DNA from: Agarilytica rhodophyticola
GTDB taxonomy: Bacteria > Pseudomonadota > Gammaproteobacteria > Pseudomonadales > Cellvibrionaceae
Direction of reading: 5' to 3'
NCBI RefSeq assembly: GCF_002157225.2
Contig: NZ_CP020038.1
Location: 434,001 to 498,000 of the forward strand
Length of the DNA stretch: 64,000 nucleotides
Of this stretch, positions 30,182 to 39,745 are shown one piece after another. Made by a program: the position numbers and the translations under genes. The stretch's first letter is position 1, and each line of letters begins with the position of its first letter. The notes under the pieces are model-generated. The model made no database searches. It worked only from the letters and a program-made list of their open reading frames with translations, and was not told the DNA's origin.

Positions 30182-31452
30182 ATGCCTGGAAGGTTATTTA
30201 ACCAGTTAAAAGTAAGTCTTAATGTGGGAAGATATCCGCAGTTTCCTGATCAGTTAGGAGGAGAATTCAATCAGGCAGTAAAAGAATTGACCAAAATACT
30301 AAACGAAAGTGATTATGCACAGTGAAAAGAAAAATTACTCGGTGGTGTAGATAAAGTTGATCGAAGCTGTTTTACAGAGGTTTAAGGATTTTACTCATAA
30401 AAATAATGAAAAGTTTTTCGAAGCCGATAGATTAATATTAAGTCGTACTGTGCGAGTTTGGGATGCCGGAAGCTCACAGCAGAGAGATATAGAAACCTTA
30501 AATTCAATTTTTGCTGACGTAGCACCTTATCCCAATATTAAAGTTCGTAACTTGAGTGATTCTGGCGATATTGAATATAGAAATCAGGAGGCTTATACAC
30601 ACGAGATAGTTGGGCGAGGTGGTGCATATCCAGCAGCGTCCGATATAGCGCGACAAAAGAGATGGCTGCTATTAATGTGAAATCGGCGGCGAAACCGAAA
30701 GTCTCTGAATTAGGCGACCAGTCGTCAGTAATTAGTTTGCAAAAATTCAAATCCACTTTAAAAATCGAAACAGATAAAAAAAGTAAGAAGACAAGTCTAG
30801 CCTAGCCTAGCATTATCTTTATATCTTACCCTTCTGCGTCAGGTAAATCTTCGGTCTCACCTATCATTAAAGAGTCGAGTGATAGTAATGTGCCTGTTGT
30901 GAAAACTGATCATTTTTTAAAACCTTTTCTAGAATTGAGCCAACATCCGGAGAATATGGGTAAACCAGTTATAGATTGGCCCGTTGTTCATGGCGATCCT
31001 GAGTCATTCTATAGAGAAGCATTAGATCAATTAATGACGGCTGCCAAAAATGATGAGGCATATTCTTATACTATTCCATCAACTTACCGTAAAGATGTGA
31101 AGCTAGCGATCCTTACCCTCGAGGTATGAGAGACTCAGAAGAGTCTTATAAAGAAGTTAAAATTCCAGCCAGTGAGACTTATATAATAGAGGGGATTTCT
31201 ACACCACATCTAATAGATTCGGATGAGCATGTATTTGTCCAAGTCAATGTAGATTATGATACATCAGTATCTCGAAGAGCGGATCGCAACCATGATGAAG
31301 ACATTCCCGAGAGTGTAAGATTAGCCGAAGATAACGCTCAGTTTTATGCGGTACTAACATCTCATAATGTGCTAAAAAGAAATTCAATTAATCCAGATAT
31401 TCAACTAGACTCAACAGAGCAAACGCCAGGTAGTTTTCGGCAAATAGCTTAA
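30182..31452 (+). pseudogene. Decayed gene of unknown family, in pieces across three frames
   Basis: Coding-like fragments follow each other on the plus strand without proper starts: 30182-30325 (frame 2), about 30351-30680 (frame 0), 30662-30796 and on through a stop to 31129 (frame 2), then 31126-31452 (frame 1). None of the later pieces has a ribosome site, and the start codons available are TTG, GTG or internal ATGs. The peptide composition (KPVIDWPVVHGDPESFYREA, DEHVFVQVNVDYD) looks protein-like, so this is most simply one or two genes broken by frameshifts and stops. The family is not recognised. A run of short real genes is the alternative. Confidence 0.45.
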
Positions 31453-31847
31453 TTACCTAGTTATAGCTTTGTTACACAGAGTAGTATGGTACTCTGCAGC
31501 AGTACTAGTACTGCTGCTAGTGAAGCAACTTATAGATGATATCTAAAAGTGACGTACGGGCCTCTATCTTCTATTTAAGAGATAATGTTATTTCTAATGC
31601 CAATCATTCCATGATCTCTATACTAGTGAAAAATAGTATGCAAACAAAAAATAGTATGCAAACATATGTACCGTAAGTTCTTATTCTCACTATCCTTATT
31701 TTACAGATAATATTGCAACTATCTTAGGTTATCTGTAGTGATATAATTAGAGCGTGTCATCAGGTTCTAATTCTCTATGGCATATTGTGGGGTAGATAAT
31801 ATCGACATCATTGTCTGGAAATTCTAAAACTATAGCAGGAGCAAATT
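31453..31847. other. Gene-free region with hairpins and a short tandem duplication
   Basis: Two adjacent hairpins (CAGAGTA 31477-31483 with TACTCTG 31490-31496; perfect 18-bp palindrome AGCAGTACT/AGTACTGCT 31498-31515) and an 18-bp tandem duplication around ATAGTATGCAAACA (31629-31664). No gene is seen. Confidence 0.5.
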
Positions 31848-32207
31848 ATGTTTAGGTTGTTGTTTCGAAATAAGTTAATTGGCGTTACTAAACTTGAAAG
31901 TGGCGATCCTTCAATCTGCTGTGCTTCTGGGGAGCTAGTGGAAGCAGGAACCTGTGAAGACCTTAGCCGTTGGATGCTCGAAGAGGGGGGCGTTGAGGAA
32001 GATGGCGCTTTTCTTCTTGAAATGGACAACCGTTTTCTTGTTGTACTAGGCGAGCATACCCCTATACCCTTTGCTCAAGGCAGTATTATATGTGTGCCCG
32101 AAGAGGATGAAATATTCCTCGATCTACAAGGCATTCCAGGCCCAGAGTATGCACATTTCTTTCCTCAGCATATTGCGAGTATGGCAAGCTCAGAGGACGG
32201 TGAATAA
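31848..32207 (+). CDS. Hypothetical protein, acidic
   Basis: A 119-residue acidic cytoplasmic protein with paired Cys (SICCASGE) and conserved-looking GIPGPEYAHFFPQHI near the end. AGGAG precedes the ATG, so translation is well supported. No family is recognised. It converges on yejK with only 18 bp between the stops. Confidence 0.65.
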   Translation: MFRLLFRNKLIGVTKLESGDPSICCASGELVEAGTCEDLSRWMLEEGGVEEDGAFLLEMDNRFLVVLGEHTPIPFAQGSIICVPEEDEIFLDLQGIPGPEYAHFFPQHIASMASSEDGE

Positions 32208-32225
32208 GCTGTTGCTAAGTAGACC

Positions 32226-33233
32226 TTAGCTACTTTTCAGGTGCTTTAATAGGCGAGACTTTAAGGCACTTGGAATTTTGGTGATGGTTAGGGAGTCTGA
32301 TTCTGAGTCGTAAACAATGGATTCTCCTAAACACTTCGAGTCAAAGCTCATGCTCAGTAGGTCGTTTCTCCCACTAATGCGAATATATTGACGCAACTGT
32401 GCTCGATCTGGGATTAGCTCAGGTTTCAGCTGAGGTTTGCTCTTGAGTACATGTTGTTCAAAATCTTTCTGTTTTTCTTCATTTACTTGGCTTGAAAGAT
32501 CAGCAATGACTACGCGTTTGCCCGCTTTATCTTGTTCTAAGCAGTAATTAACCACCGTTTCGCGGGTTTCTGCTGCCTGTTCCTGTGGTAACTCCTTTGT
32601 ATAGCTTTCTACGGCTTCCAGAAAGTTCTCTGTTTCTTCTTTTATATCTGCTTTATCAGTAAAACCAACAAAAGCGACAAATGCGTCGCTCAAGTCCTTT
32701 TCTCCGCGCATGGTCAGCAATGATAGATAGTTTAAATTTTTATCTTCGTCTTGCCATTCACGTAAATTTATCTTTGCTGCAAGCGTAATACTGCGAGTAT
32801 CGAGATAAATAGAGTCGGCAATATTGAGTTCGCCGTCTATATACTGCCCTGATAGGTGGTCGCTAGCAAAAATATAGAGTTCATCAGCATGTTCATAACT
32901 TTCTTGTACGAAAAATATATAGCTATCCAGCAGTGCCTCGGTTTTGTCTAGCTCCAACTTAAAATGCTTCATCGCATGTTGAGTAAGTGAGACAAAGCTC
33001 ATTTTTTCATCAATACACTCGTTAAGCCAGGTAGAAAGCGGGTGGTTGGCAGCATCATTAGAGAAACGGCCATGAATTTTGCCTAGTTTCTTAATAAAAC
33101 TTAGCTTTAGTTCGCGTGCACATTCATCAACCTTACCATCACGCACAAGCTCTTTGTCACGTAAGCTTAAGGTCGCAGGGGAAGAGGGTGCCATACGTTG
33201 TAAACGGTGTGCGATAAGGTGAGATATTGCCAT
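32226..33233 (-). CDS. yejK: Nucleoid-associated protein YejK/NdpA
   Basis: A 335-residue protein of the 37-kDa nucleoid-associated family (COG3081): block HADELYIFASDHLSGQYIDG, then YLSLLTMRGEKDLSDAFVAF, and C-terminal ISGRNDLLSMSFDSKCLGE, which resembles the conserved KGRNDNLSLSFD-type ending. In E. coli it binds the nucleoid and interacts with topoisomerase IV. The frame is open to 33359, but Met43 (33233) gives the family length; the 42-residue extension is the alternative. Confidence 0.87.
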   Translation of the reverse strand: MAISHLIAHRLQRMAPSSPATLSLRDKELVRDGKVDECARELKLSFIKKLGKIHGRFSNDAANHPLSTWLNECIDEKMSFVSLTQHAMKHFKLELDKTEALLDSYIFFVQESYEHADELYIFASDHLSGQYIDGELNIADSIYLDTRSITLAAKINLREWQDEDKNLNYLSLLTMRGEKDLSDAFVAFVGFTDKADIKEETENFLEAVESYTKELPQEQAAETRETVVNYCLEQDKAGKRVVIADLSSQVNEEKQKDFEQHVLKSKPQLKPELIPDRAQLRQYIRISGRNDLLSMSFDSKCLGESIVYDSESDSLTITKIPSALKSRLLKHLKSS

Positions 33234-33516
33234 ATGAAATCGTCTGTTAATAAAGCCAAAGGCGGCGCATGAAATATCGAGTGGCGCATTATAGAGATAA
33301 ACCCGACGGAATTGTATTATTGTCTGATTGCACTTTGTATGTGATTGTTCACTATCCATTTGTGCTATAATTTTTAGGTGATGTGGGGGGGCACTCTTCT
33401 GGTTAGGCTGGGTGATAGTAGCTGCGAAAAGGCGTGTTCAAATAATCGCCGCCTGTTTCCTTAAGCTATAATGAAAGCATGGAATTTGGCGCATATATTA
33501 ATGTTGACAGGCCCTA

Positions 33517-34569
33517 ATGAAAAGCACGCGAAAATTACACCCCATTGCACGCCTCAACCTCATACCACGCATTATCGCCTGTACTTTTTATGTCATTATC
33601 ATAGGTAGCATTTCTCTAGATTCGCTTCTTTCACTGCCTTTTATTTCCATCGCTATACTTGGTGCATCGTGGCCTCATGTTGCGTTATTTCTTGCATCTC
33701 AAAAGGTTGATAGTAAACGCCAAGAAGAAATCAATATGCATTTGGATGCAGTTTTTTGTGGTCTCTTAGTGATTGCTTATCCCTCATTTGAATATGCTTC
33801 TACGGTGGGTATATTGCTGGTAAGCAATGGTTTGTTCATCGGATCTTTTCGTTTATTGGCTACTACTCTAGCAGCGTTTTTACTAGCAGCGGCCGCTACT
33901 TATCTTGTACTAAGGCCAGATTATTTAATACCGGCAAGTATCGCTACAGATGTCATTATCTTCTTATTCTTCTGTTCTTATTTTGGCTGCTTTGCCTTTT
34001 TAGGTAACAATTTGACGCGACAGCTGATAAAGCTGAATAAAGAAGTGAAGTATCTGTCGATGAAAGATCCGCTTACTCAGTGCTACAACCGTCTTTACCT
34101 AGATAAAAAACTCATTGAAGAAATTCAACGTTGTTATCGAGTTGGCTATCCTATTTCCATTATTTTTGCCGATATCGACCACTTTAAAAAAATAAATGAT
34201 GACTATGGCCACAACGTTGGTGATGCAGTGCTACAACAGTTTGTGGCTATTAGCCAAGAGTGTATACGGGAGGATTCCGATTGGTTAGCTCGTTTCGGGG
34301 GGGAGGAGTTTCTGATTATTCTATCCTATGCCGACAATAAAGTTGCCAAAATGGTGGCAGAGCGTATCCGCGTGGCGATTAGCGAGCATGTTTTTGTGGC
34401 GGAGGAAAAAACTATGAATATTACTTGTAGTTTTGGTGTTGCCTCCATTGATCCCATTGCGGAGCATGAGGACAAAGACAAGGTCGACGCCAATGGTCTG
34501 ATCACATTAGCAGATCAAAGGCTTTACCGAGCTAAGGAGTTGGGGCGAGATCGTGTACAAAGTGCCTAG
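33517..34569 (+). CDS. MASE2-type membrane diguanylate cyclase
   Basis: A 350-residue protein. Residues 1-165 have about five membrane helices with the LNLIPRI start seen in MASE2 domains. Residues 180-350 are a GGDEF domain: DPLTQCYNR, metal Asp pair in FADIDHF (219, 221), and the active signature GGEEF at 261-265. It should make cyclic di-GMP. The RxxD inhibitory site expected before the signature reads EDSD, so product inhibition through a primary I-site is probably missing. It diverges from yejK. Confidence 0.9.
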   Translation: MKSTRKLHPIARLNLIPRIIACTFYVIIIGSISLDSLLSLPFISIAILGASWPHVALFLASQKVDSKRQEEINMHLDAVFCGLLVIAYPSFEYASTVGILLVSNGLFIGSFRLLATTLAAFLLAAAATYLVLRPDYLIPASIATDVIIFLFFCSYFGCFAFLGNNLTRQLIKLNKEVKYLSMKDPLTQCYNRLYLDKKLIEEIQRCYRVGYPISIIFADIDHFKKINDDYGHNVGDAVLQQFVAISQECIREDSDWLARFGGEEFLIILSYADNKVAKMVAERIRVAISEHVFVAEEKTMNITCSFGVASIDPIAEHEDKDKVDANGLITLADQRLYRAKELGRDRVQSA

Positions 34570-34722
34570 CGCCTGATAAATAATCTTGAAAGGCTCTAAG
34601 GGCTGAATGCTTTTCACAACTATTCTGTTGATAATTCTTAAATAGCGATATTTGTTGTAAAGTATCGCATTCAAAAAAATACCCTATTAATAATATTTAC
34701 AAACAGTGAGCCCTTCTGTTTT

Positions 34723-35139
34723 ATGAAACAATCTATTGTACATGTTAGCCTCGTTGTTAACGACTATGACGAAGCGATCGCCTTCTATACACAAAAGCTT
34801 AATTTTACATTAGTTGAAGATATCGTTATGGATGATGCCGGTAAACGTTGGGTTTTGGTTGCGCCACCCGGTTCGCAAGGTATTGCATTGTTGCTGGCTA
34901 AAGCCTCCAATTCTGAACAAGCAGAACATATCGGCAGCCAAACCGGAGGACGCGTATTTTTATTTCTAAGTACCGATAACTTTGCAAGAGATTACACCGC
35001 CATGAAAGAAAAAGGTATTACATTTACTCGCGGTCCTAACCATATGGAGTACGGCACAGTCGCGGTATTTAAAGATTTATATGGTAACTTATGGGATCTT
35101 ATTGAATATAAAGATGGCCACCCCTTTGCGCAAAAATAA
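34723..35139 (+). CDS. VOC-superfamily glyoxalase-like protein
   Basis: A 138-residue protein with one vicinal-oxygen-chelate module: VHVSLVVNDYDEAIAFYTQK with a metal His, and FKDLYGNLWDLIEYKDG with the closing Glu. Proteins of this size are usually annotated as lactoylglutathione-lyase-related. The next gene is a GFA-type protein that also touches thiol or aldehyde chemistry, which may be coincidence. Confidence 0.85.
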   Translation: MKQSIVHVSLVVNDYDEAIAFYTQKLNFTLVEDIVMDDAGKRWVLVAPPGSQGIALLLAKASNSEQAEHIGSQTGGRVFLFLSTDNFARDYTAMKEKGITFTRGPNHMEYGTVAVFKDLYGNLWDLIEYKDGHPFAQK

Positions 35140-35192
35140 AATAAATTGAGACAATTGATGGTTACTGCTCAAGGCCTAACAGGAGAAATAAT

Positions 35193-35639
35193 ATGACTAA
35201 CACAGAAAGTACAATGAGCAATGCAACAAGAAGTGCAAAAGGTTCCTGCGCCTGTGGTGCGATTACTGTAGAGGCAAAAAATATTTCTCAAAGTGTGGGT
35301 GCGTGTCACTGCAGTACCTGCCGTAAAATAAGCGGTGGCAGTCCTTATATGGCGGTGGAATGCGGCAGCGACGTAAATTTTAGTGGCAGTGAAAATATCA
35401 GCATTTACAACTCTTCTAAATGGGCAGAGCGAGGCTTTTGTGGAAAATGCGGCAGTCCTTTATTTTATCGCTTAAAACAAGCCAACCAATATATGCTCTC
35501 GTCAGGGTTATTTAATGACGAGAATTTCAATTTTGATCATCAACTATTTATCGAAGAAAAGCCCGCACACTACACCTTCGCCAATGATACTAAGAATATG
35601 ACCGGCGAAGAATTGTTTGCTCAATATGGCGCGAGCTAG
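35193..35639 (+). CDS. GFA-family (glutathione-dependent formaldehyde-activating-type) zinc protein
   Basis: A 148-residue protein with the family's zinc cysteines: Cys19 and Cys21 (GSCACGAI), Cys38, Cys40 and Cys43 (CHCSTC), Cys83 and Cys86 (CGKCGSPLFYR). Members bind zinc in two sites; true formaldehyde activation is shown for few, so the activity is uncertain. AGGAGA precedes the ATG at 35193. It lies 53 bp after the VOC gene. Confidence 0.88.
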   Translation: MTNTESTMSNATRSAKGSCACGAITVEAKNISQSVGACHCSTCRKISGGSPYMAVECGSDVNFSGSENISIYNSSKWAERGFCGKCGSPLFYRLKQANQYMLSSGLFNDENFNFDHQLFIEEKPAHYTFANDTKNMTGEELFAQYGAS

Positions 35640-35663
35640 CGATCAACTTTATCCGTCGACCTA

Positions 35664-36641
35664 TCATATATCGGCGCGATTGTGTGGGCGCAAATAATCA
35701 ATCTCTGGACCTAGTGGCACCACTCGCGTTGGATTTACCGTTTCATGGCTGTAGTAATAATGCCGTTTAATATGGAAGAAGTTAACCGTATCCGCCACGC
35801 CAGGCCGCTGGTATAGCTCGCGTACATAGTTAGAGATATTAGGAAAATCCTCAATACGCTGTCTGTTACACTTAAAATGACCGTGATATACAGAATCAAA
35901 ACGAATCAATGTGGTAAACAAGCGCCAGTCCGCTTCGGTAATGGCCGAGCCACAAAGATAAGCTTGTTTCGACAAGCGTTCTTCTACCTTATCCAAGGTT
36001 TCGAACAGACCTAAATAGGCATGCTCATAGGCTTCTTGAGTGGTCGCAAAACCGCAGCGATATACTCCATTGTTAACATTGTGATAGATCATTTCGTTGA
36101 CCCGATCGATTTCTGCTCGTAAATGTTCAGGATAGTAATCGTCACTATTGCCGGTAATATCATTAAAAGCACTGTTGAGCATACGAATAATTTCTGAAGA
36201 TTCATTGCTCACAATACGCTGTTGTTTTTTATCCCATAAAACCGGCACCGTCACCCGGCCGTTATAAGTAGGGTTATTACTGGTATACACTTGATGCATA
36301 AAATCGTGCCCAAATAATGCATCGCCCGTGCTGCCCTCGTCTTTGTTAAAGGTCCAGCCTTCGGTGAGCATATCCGGGCTTACCACTGACACACTAATAT
36401 GTTCTTCTAAGTCTTTAAGCTGACGGAAAATCAGAGTTCTGTGTGCCCAAGGGCAGGCATAAGAAACATATAAATGATAACGTCCGCTTTCCGCCGCAAA
36501 ACCACCGATACCGGAACTACCTGCCGCGCCATCTTTAGTAACCCAATTGCGTAACTGCGCTGCCTCTCGTTCAAAAGCACCGCCGCTTTGCTTTGTGTCA
36601 TACCATTTATCTTGCCACACACCATTCACTAATAAACCCAT
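35664..36641 (-). CDS. yqjG: Glutathionyl-hydroquinone reductase (YqjG/Xi-class GST)
   Basis: A 325-residue Xi-class glutathione transferase. The catalytic Cys63 sits in YACPWAHRTL; NESSEIIRML and the C-terminal PGVADTVNFFHIKRHYYYSH are typical of the class. It reduces glutathionylated hydroquinones, using a second glutathione. Convergent with the GFA gene, 24 bp apart. Confidence 0.92.
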   Translation of the reverse strand: MGLLVNGVWQDKWYDTKQSGGAFEREAAQLRNWVTKDGAAGSSGIGGFAAESGRYHLYVSYACPWAHRTLIFRQLKDLEEHISVSVVSPDMLTEGWTFNKDEGSTGDALFGHDFMHQVYTSNNPTYNGRVTVPVLWDKKQQRIVSNESSEIIRMLNSAFNDITGNSDDYYPEHLRAEIDRVNEMIYHNVNNGVYRCGFATTQEAYEHAYLGLFETLDKVEERLSKQAYLCGSAITEADWRLFTTLIRFDSVYHGHFKCNRQRIEDFPNISNYVRELYQRPGVADTVNFFHIKRHYYYSHETVNPTRVVPLGPEIDYLRPHNRADI

Positions 36642-36931
36642 GCCAACCTCTACTTATTGCTTCATCTGCTGTAATAAGAGTTATTATAAAAACAAAAAGT
36701 AGAATGAATAGTGTATTATTTACCGTAGAATGTTCGAAAAATTCGATGATTTGCGTGCGTATGCAGATGCAATCGTAAGATCTTATTATAAACCTATGGC
36801 TTATTTTGTGCCGCTTAAAATAAGGTGCTTGCACTTCAAACGATCTGCGATTAAGGTTTTTGTCTAAATAGCTGTTGCTAACAATTAGTAACATTTGCAC
36901 GTTCAATGGCTGATCTTTTAAGGCAGTAGCA

Positions 36932-37471
36932 ATGGAACAAACCCTAGTGAAAGCCCCGATACTTGAAACCCCAAGACTTACCCTACAAGGACACACACCT
37001 GAAGATTTTGAGTCCTGCGCTACCATGTGGGGAGATATCAATTTTGTGAAATACACCTTTCGCGTTCCTTCCACACGGGAAGAGTCTTGGACACGTTTCC
37101 TACGCTATTTTGGTCATTGGCAAGTTAACGGCTTTGGCTACTGGGTGATAAAAGACAGAAGCACTGGGGAATTTATTGGCGAGGCAGGATTTGCCGATTA
37201 TAAAAGAAATATGACACCCTCTATCGAAGGCCGCCCAGAAGCAGGCTGGGGAATTACCAGCCATCAGCAAGGCAAGGGCTATGCTTCTGAAGCTATGACA
37301 TGTATTACCCAATGGGCGGACAGCCATCTTAGTGCTGCCACTACAGTTTGTATTATCGACCCAGAACATCAGGCCTCTATTAGAGTGGCTAACAAGATGG
37401 GCTATCATCCCATCGGCATTGCCAGTTACCTGGGTGATAACGTTAACCTTTACGAAAGAAAGTCAGCCTAA
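36932..37471 (+). CDS. GNAT-family N-acetyltransferase (RimJ/RimL-like)
   Basis: A 179-residue acetyltransferase: ETPRLTLQGHTPEDFESCAT start, VIKDRSTGEFIGEAG, acetyl-CoA site near GWGITSHQQGKGYASEA, and ASIRVANKMGY, all features of the Acetyltransf_3 group. The substrate may be a protein N-terminus or a small amine. AAGG lies upstream of the ATG. Confidence 0.88.
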   Translation: MEQTLVKAPILETPRLTLQGHTPEDFESCATMWGDINFVKYTFRVPSTREESWTRFLRYFGHWQVNGFGYWVIKDRSTGEFIGEAGFADYKRNMTPSIEGRPEAGWGITSHQQGKGYASEAMTCITQWADSHLSAATTVCIIDPEHQASIRVANKMGYHPIGIASYLGDNVNLYERKSA

Positions 37472-37524
37472 TATATTTAGCCACCAGGTTAATAGCTAAA
37501 CACTAAAAAATATTGAGTTACCCT

Positions 37525-38163
37525 ATGATTGCCGAACTGCTACCTTATTTATCGCAAATTATTTCCATCATCGTTATTTCCATTTTTATGGCCATAAGCC
37601 CCGGTGCTGATTTCGTTATGATTACACGCAACAGCATTTTCCATGGTCGCTCAGCAGGACTCTATTCCGCCCTAGGCATCGCCCTTGCTATATGGATACA
37701 CGTGGCCTACTCCATCGCCGGCCTCGCCATTATTATCTCCAACTCCATCCTGTTGTTTTCCATTATTAAATACCTTGGCGCCGCCTACCTAATTTACATC
37801 GGTTGGAAAACCTTCCAGACCAAACACCACAACGAAGAACAATACCAAGACAAACAACAAACACTCACCAACACCGCCGCATTTAAAATAGGTTTTATCA
37901 CCAACGCCCTCAACCCTAAAACTACAATATTCTTTTTAAGTATCTTCACCCAAATCGTCAACCCACAAACACCCCTATGGCTACAAATTATCTACGGCGC
38001 AATCATCTCACTCGCCCACCTACTATGGTTCAGCGCCGTCGCAGTTTTTTTGAGCCAGCCAGCATTGTTAAAGAAATTTAATTCTTACCGAACACGGATA
38101 GAAAAAGTGGTTGGAGTTATTTTAATGGGGTTTGGGGTAAAGGTGGCAACTAGTACTAACTGA
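37525..38163 (+). CDS. LysE/RhtB-family amino-acid exporter
   Basis: A 212-residue membrane protein with about six helices and the family signature AISPGADFVMITRNSI followed by GRSAGLYSALGIA. It exports amino acids or their analogues; the substrate is not predictable. ATG 37525 has GAG seven bases upstream; an in-frame TTG at 37513 is less likely. The TGA stop is also the first three bases of a dispersed repeat, and codon use in the middle is unusually rich in A and C. Confidence 0.88.
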   Translation: MIAELLPYLSQIISIIVISIFMAISPGADFVMITRNSIFHGRSAGLYSALGIALAIWIHVAYSIAGLAIIISNSILLFSIIKYLGAAYLIYIGWKTFQTKHHNEEQYQDKQQTLTNTAAFKIGFITNALNPKTTIFFLSIFTQIVNPQTPLWLQIIYGAIISLAHLLWFSAVAVFLSQPALLKKFNSYRTRIEKVVGVILMGFGVKVATSTN

Positions 38164-38479
38164 GTTACTTTTGTATGAAACCCATCCCTGGGTTTCACCC
38201 TACGGGCGACTACGTCGTACAAAATTATTCCAGATAATTTTGTGACTGCGCAAAAAAGTAATCAAAAAAGCACACCCTATTACTTTGCCCTTCGGGTTCC
38301 CTCATAAAACTTTAGATTTCGAGGTCGATATATATGAGCCATCCATGGCTCAATATATCTTAATCGCACGTCTCGACAATTGCTCCTGCATTGTTCTAAT
38401 ACGCCACATCCATGTGGCTATGTGTGATTGCCCTAAAAATGATGCCTTTTGTTTGGCAAAGTAAACGGGAAAGTGTGAG
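38161..38479. repeat. Dispersed palindromic repeat, copy A
   Basis: Begins TGAGTTACTTTTGTATG and contains GTCGTACAAAATTATTCC, then AAAAAAGCACACCC, a core, and GTAAACGGGAA. The core is shared with copy D (42291-42573); the left arm is the inverse complement of the right end of D. Inside are hairpins at 38178-38195, 38336-38351, 38376-38394 and 38403-38418, each with GGA in the minus-strand loop. Confidence 0.8.
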
Positions 38480-39038
38480 TCCTGTTTTTTAATTTATATA
38501 TTAAAATGTTGATTAAATCCTCGGGCTGATTTCCCCTTTTATTGAGCTGAACAAGGGCATATTTTTCTGAGTAAATACCACATGGATGTGGTATTTAGCG
38601 AGGTGGGGCGGGATGCCCCATCTGAGCGACCAGAAAAATATGTCATTGTGAGGGTAGTCGCGAAGCGACCTCAATAGCAGGGGTGACCTTTCTTTTGGTT
38701 ACTTTTCATGTATGAAAACCATCCTTGGTTTTCACCCTTCGGGCGACTTCGTCGTACAAAATTACTCCTGATAATTTTGTGAGCAAGCAAAGAAAAGTAA
38801 CTCGCCTTTAGGCGAAATCTAATATTAAAAATAAAAATTTAAGTGATTAACAAATATCAAATCAACTTAAAGTTGAAGTTAGTATATAGTTCCTGTCCAA
38901 GAAAAGCTGAGGAAGAAGGTTGAATTGGCGGTGAAACTGTAGGTAAGTTTCGTGCTTCAGGATAAAAAGCAAAAAAATGAAGTATTGATCTGTTAAAATA
39001 TTATAATTGCAACTCCTAAGTAAATTGGAATTTACATT
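38480..39038. other. Gene-free repeat region
   Basis: Holds copy B of the repeat (38697-38822) and a run of hairpins: 38573-38596 (11-bp stem, centre CATGGATG), 38605-38619 (GGGGC/GCCCC, loop GGGAT) and 38655-38669 (GTCGC-GAA-GCGAC). No gene is supported. Confidence 0.6.
38697..38822. repeat. Dispersed palindromic repeat, copy B
   Basis: GGTTACTTTTC at the left and GAAAAGTAACTCGCC at the right form the ends. Inside are the hairpin 38714-38733 (GAAAACCA arms) and GTCGTACAAAATTACTCC, the same module as copy A. It ends with GCCTTTAGGCGAAATCTA, as does copy C. Confidence 0.8.
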
Positions 39039-39434
39039 ATGATACCAAAAAGGCTTAAATACATTGTTCTATCCTTTTTAATTGCTGCTTGTGTATCTTG
39101 CGGCCATGTAATACAGCTTCCGAAATCGTCTTTCGTGGTCTTTAATACATTAGATTATTCAATTGATCTTTCTGTACGATTAGACGGGTATTGGAATGAT
39201 AACTCAAAAATCCCTCCTAACGATCTAGAGTACGTACTCCTCTACGATGATGAAAGCAAATTTACAGTATTTCCGAAATCCGTTGAGCAGATAAAAATTA
39301 TATATAAAAAATGCTCTATAGCCTTAGATAGAACTGAGATTTTAAAACAACTGAAAAAAGACAAAGACGGTCGTAACTCCTGGAATTTGTATATTGATAA
39401 GCAATTGTTGGATATGAAGAAATGTTTGTATTGA
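39039..39434 (+). CDS. Small hypothetical lipoprotein
   Basis: A 131-residue protein with a lipoprotein signal (hydrophobic residues 7-17, lipobox IAAC, acceptor Cys18; a second Cys at 21). The mature part is a charged beta/alpha domain with two further Cys (KKCSIALD, MKKCLY). No family is recognised. It stands alone between repeat copies B and C, and its stop codon is the first three bases of copy C. It reads towards the KAP NTPase gene 311 bp downstream. Confidence 0.65.
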   Translation: MIPKRLKYIVLSFLIAACVSCGHVIQLPKSSFVVFNTLDYSIDLSVRLDGYWNDNSKIPPNDLEYVLLYDDESKFTVFPKSVEQIKIIYKKCSIALDRTEILKQLKKDKDGRNSWNLYIDKQLLDMKKCLY

Positions 39435-39502
39435 GTTACTTTTGTATGAAACCCAAGGATGGTTTTCATACAAAAGTAACTCGCCTTTAGGCGAAATCTA
39501 AA
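39432..39502 (+). repeat. Dispersed palindromic repeat, copy C (solo hairpin)
   Basis: The shortest copy: AGTTACTTTTGTATGAAACC (39434-39453), loop CAAGGAT, and the complementary arm 39461-39481 with one bulged base, then CGCCTTTAGGCG. It gives the lipoprotein gene its TGA stop and probably ends its transcription. Confidence 0.8.
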
Positions 39503-39745
39503 AAATAAACGTTTAAAAACCTTTAAATAAAAATACTAAACCACAAGTTTAATTCCAGCTAAAGCTTTCTCAAATAGAGATAGCGCGCTTTAGGTTAAAC
39601 CTTAATCAGGTAATCTATTCAAATCCAAAAAAAGAAGATATGCCCGCCAATTTGCTTATCAATCCTCATCAAAATATTGCCCCACCCCAATACCCTGTTA
39701 CTCTAGCAACAAGAAGATAACGCATATACAGAAGGACTAATCGTC

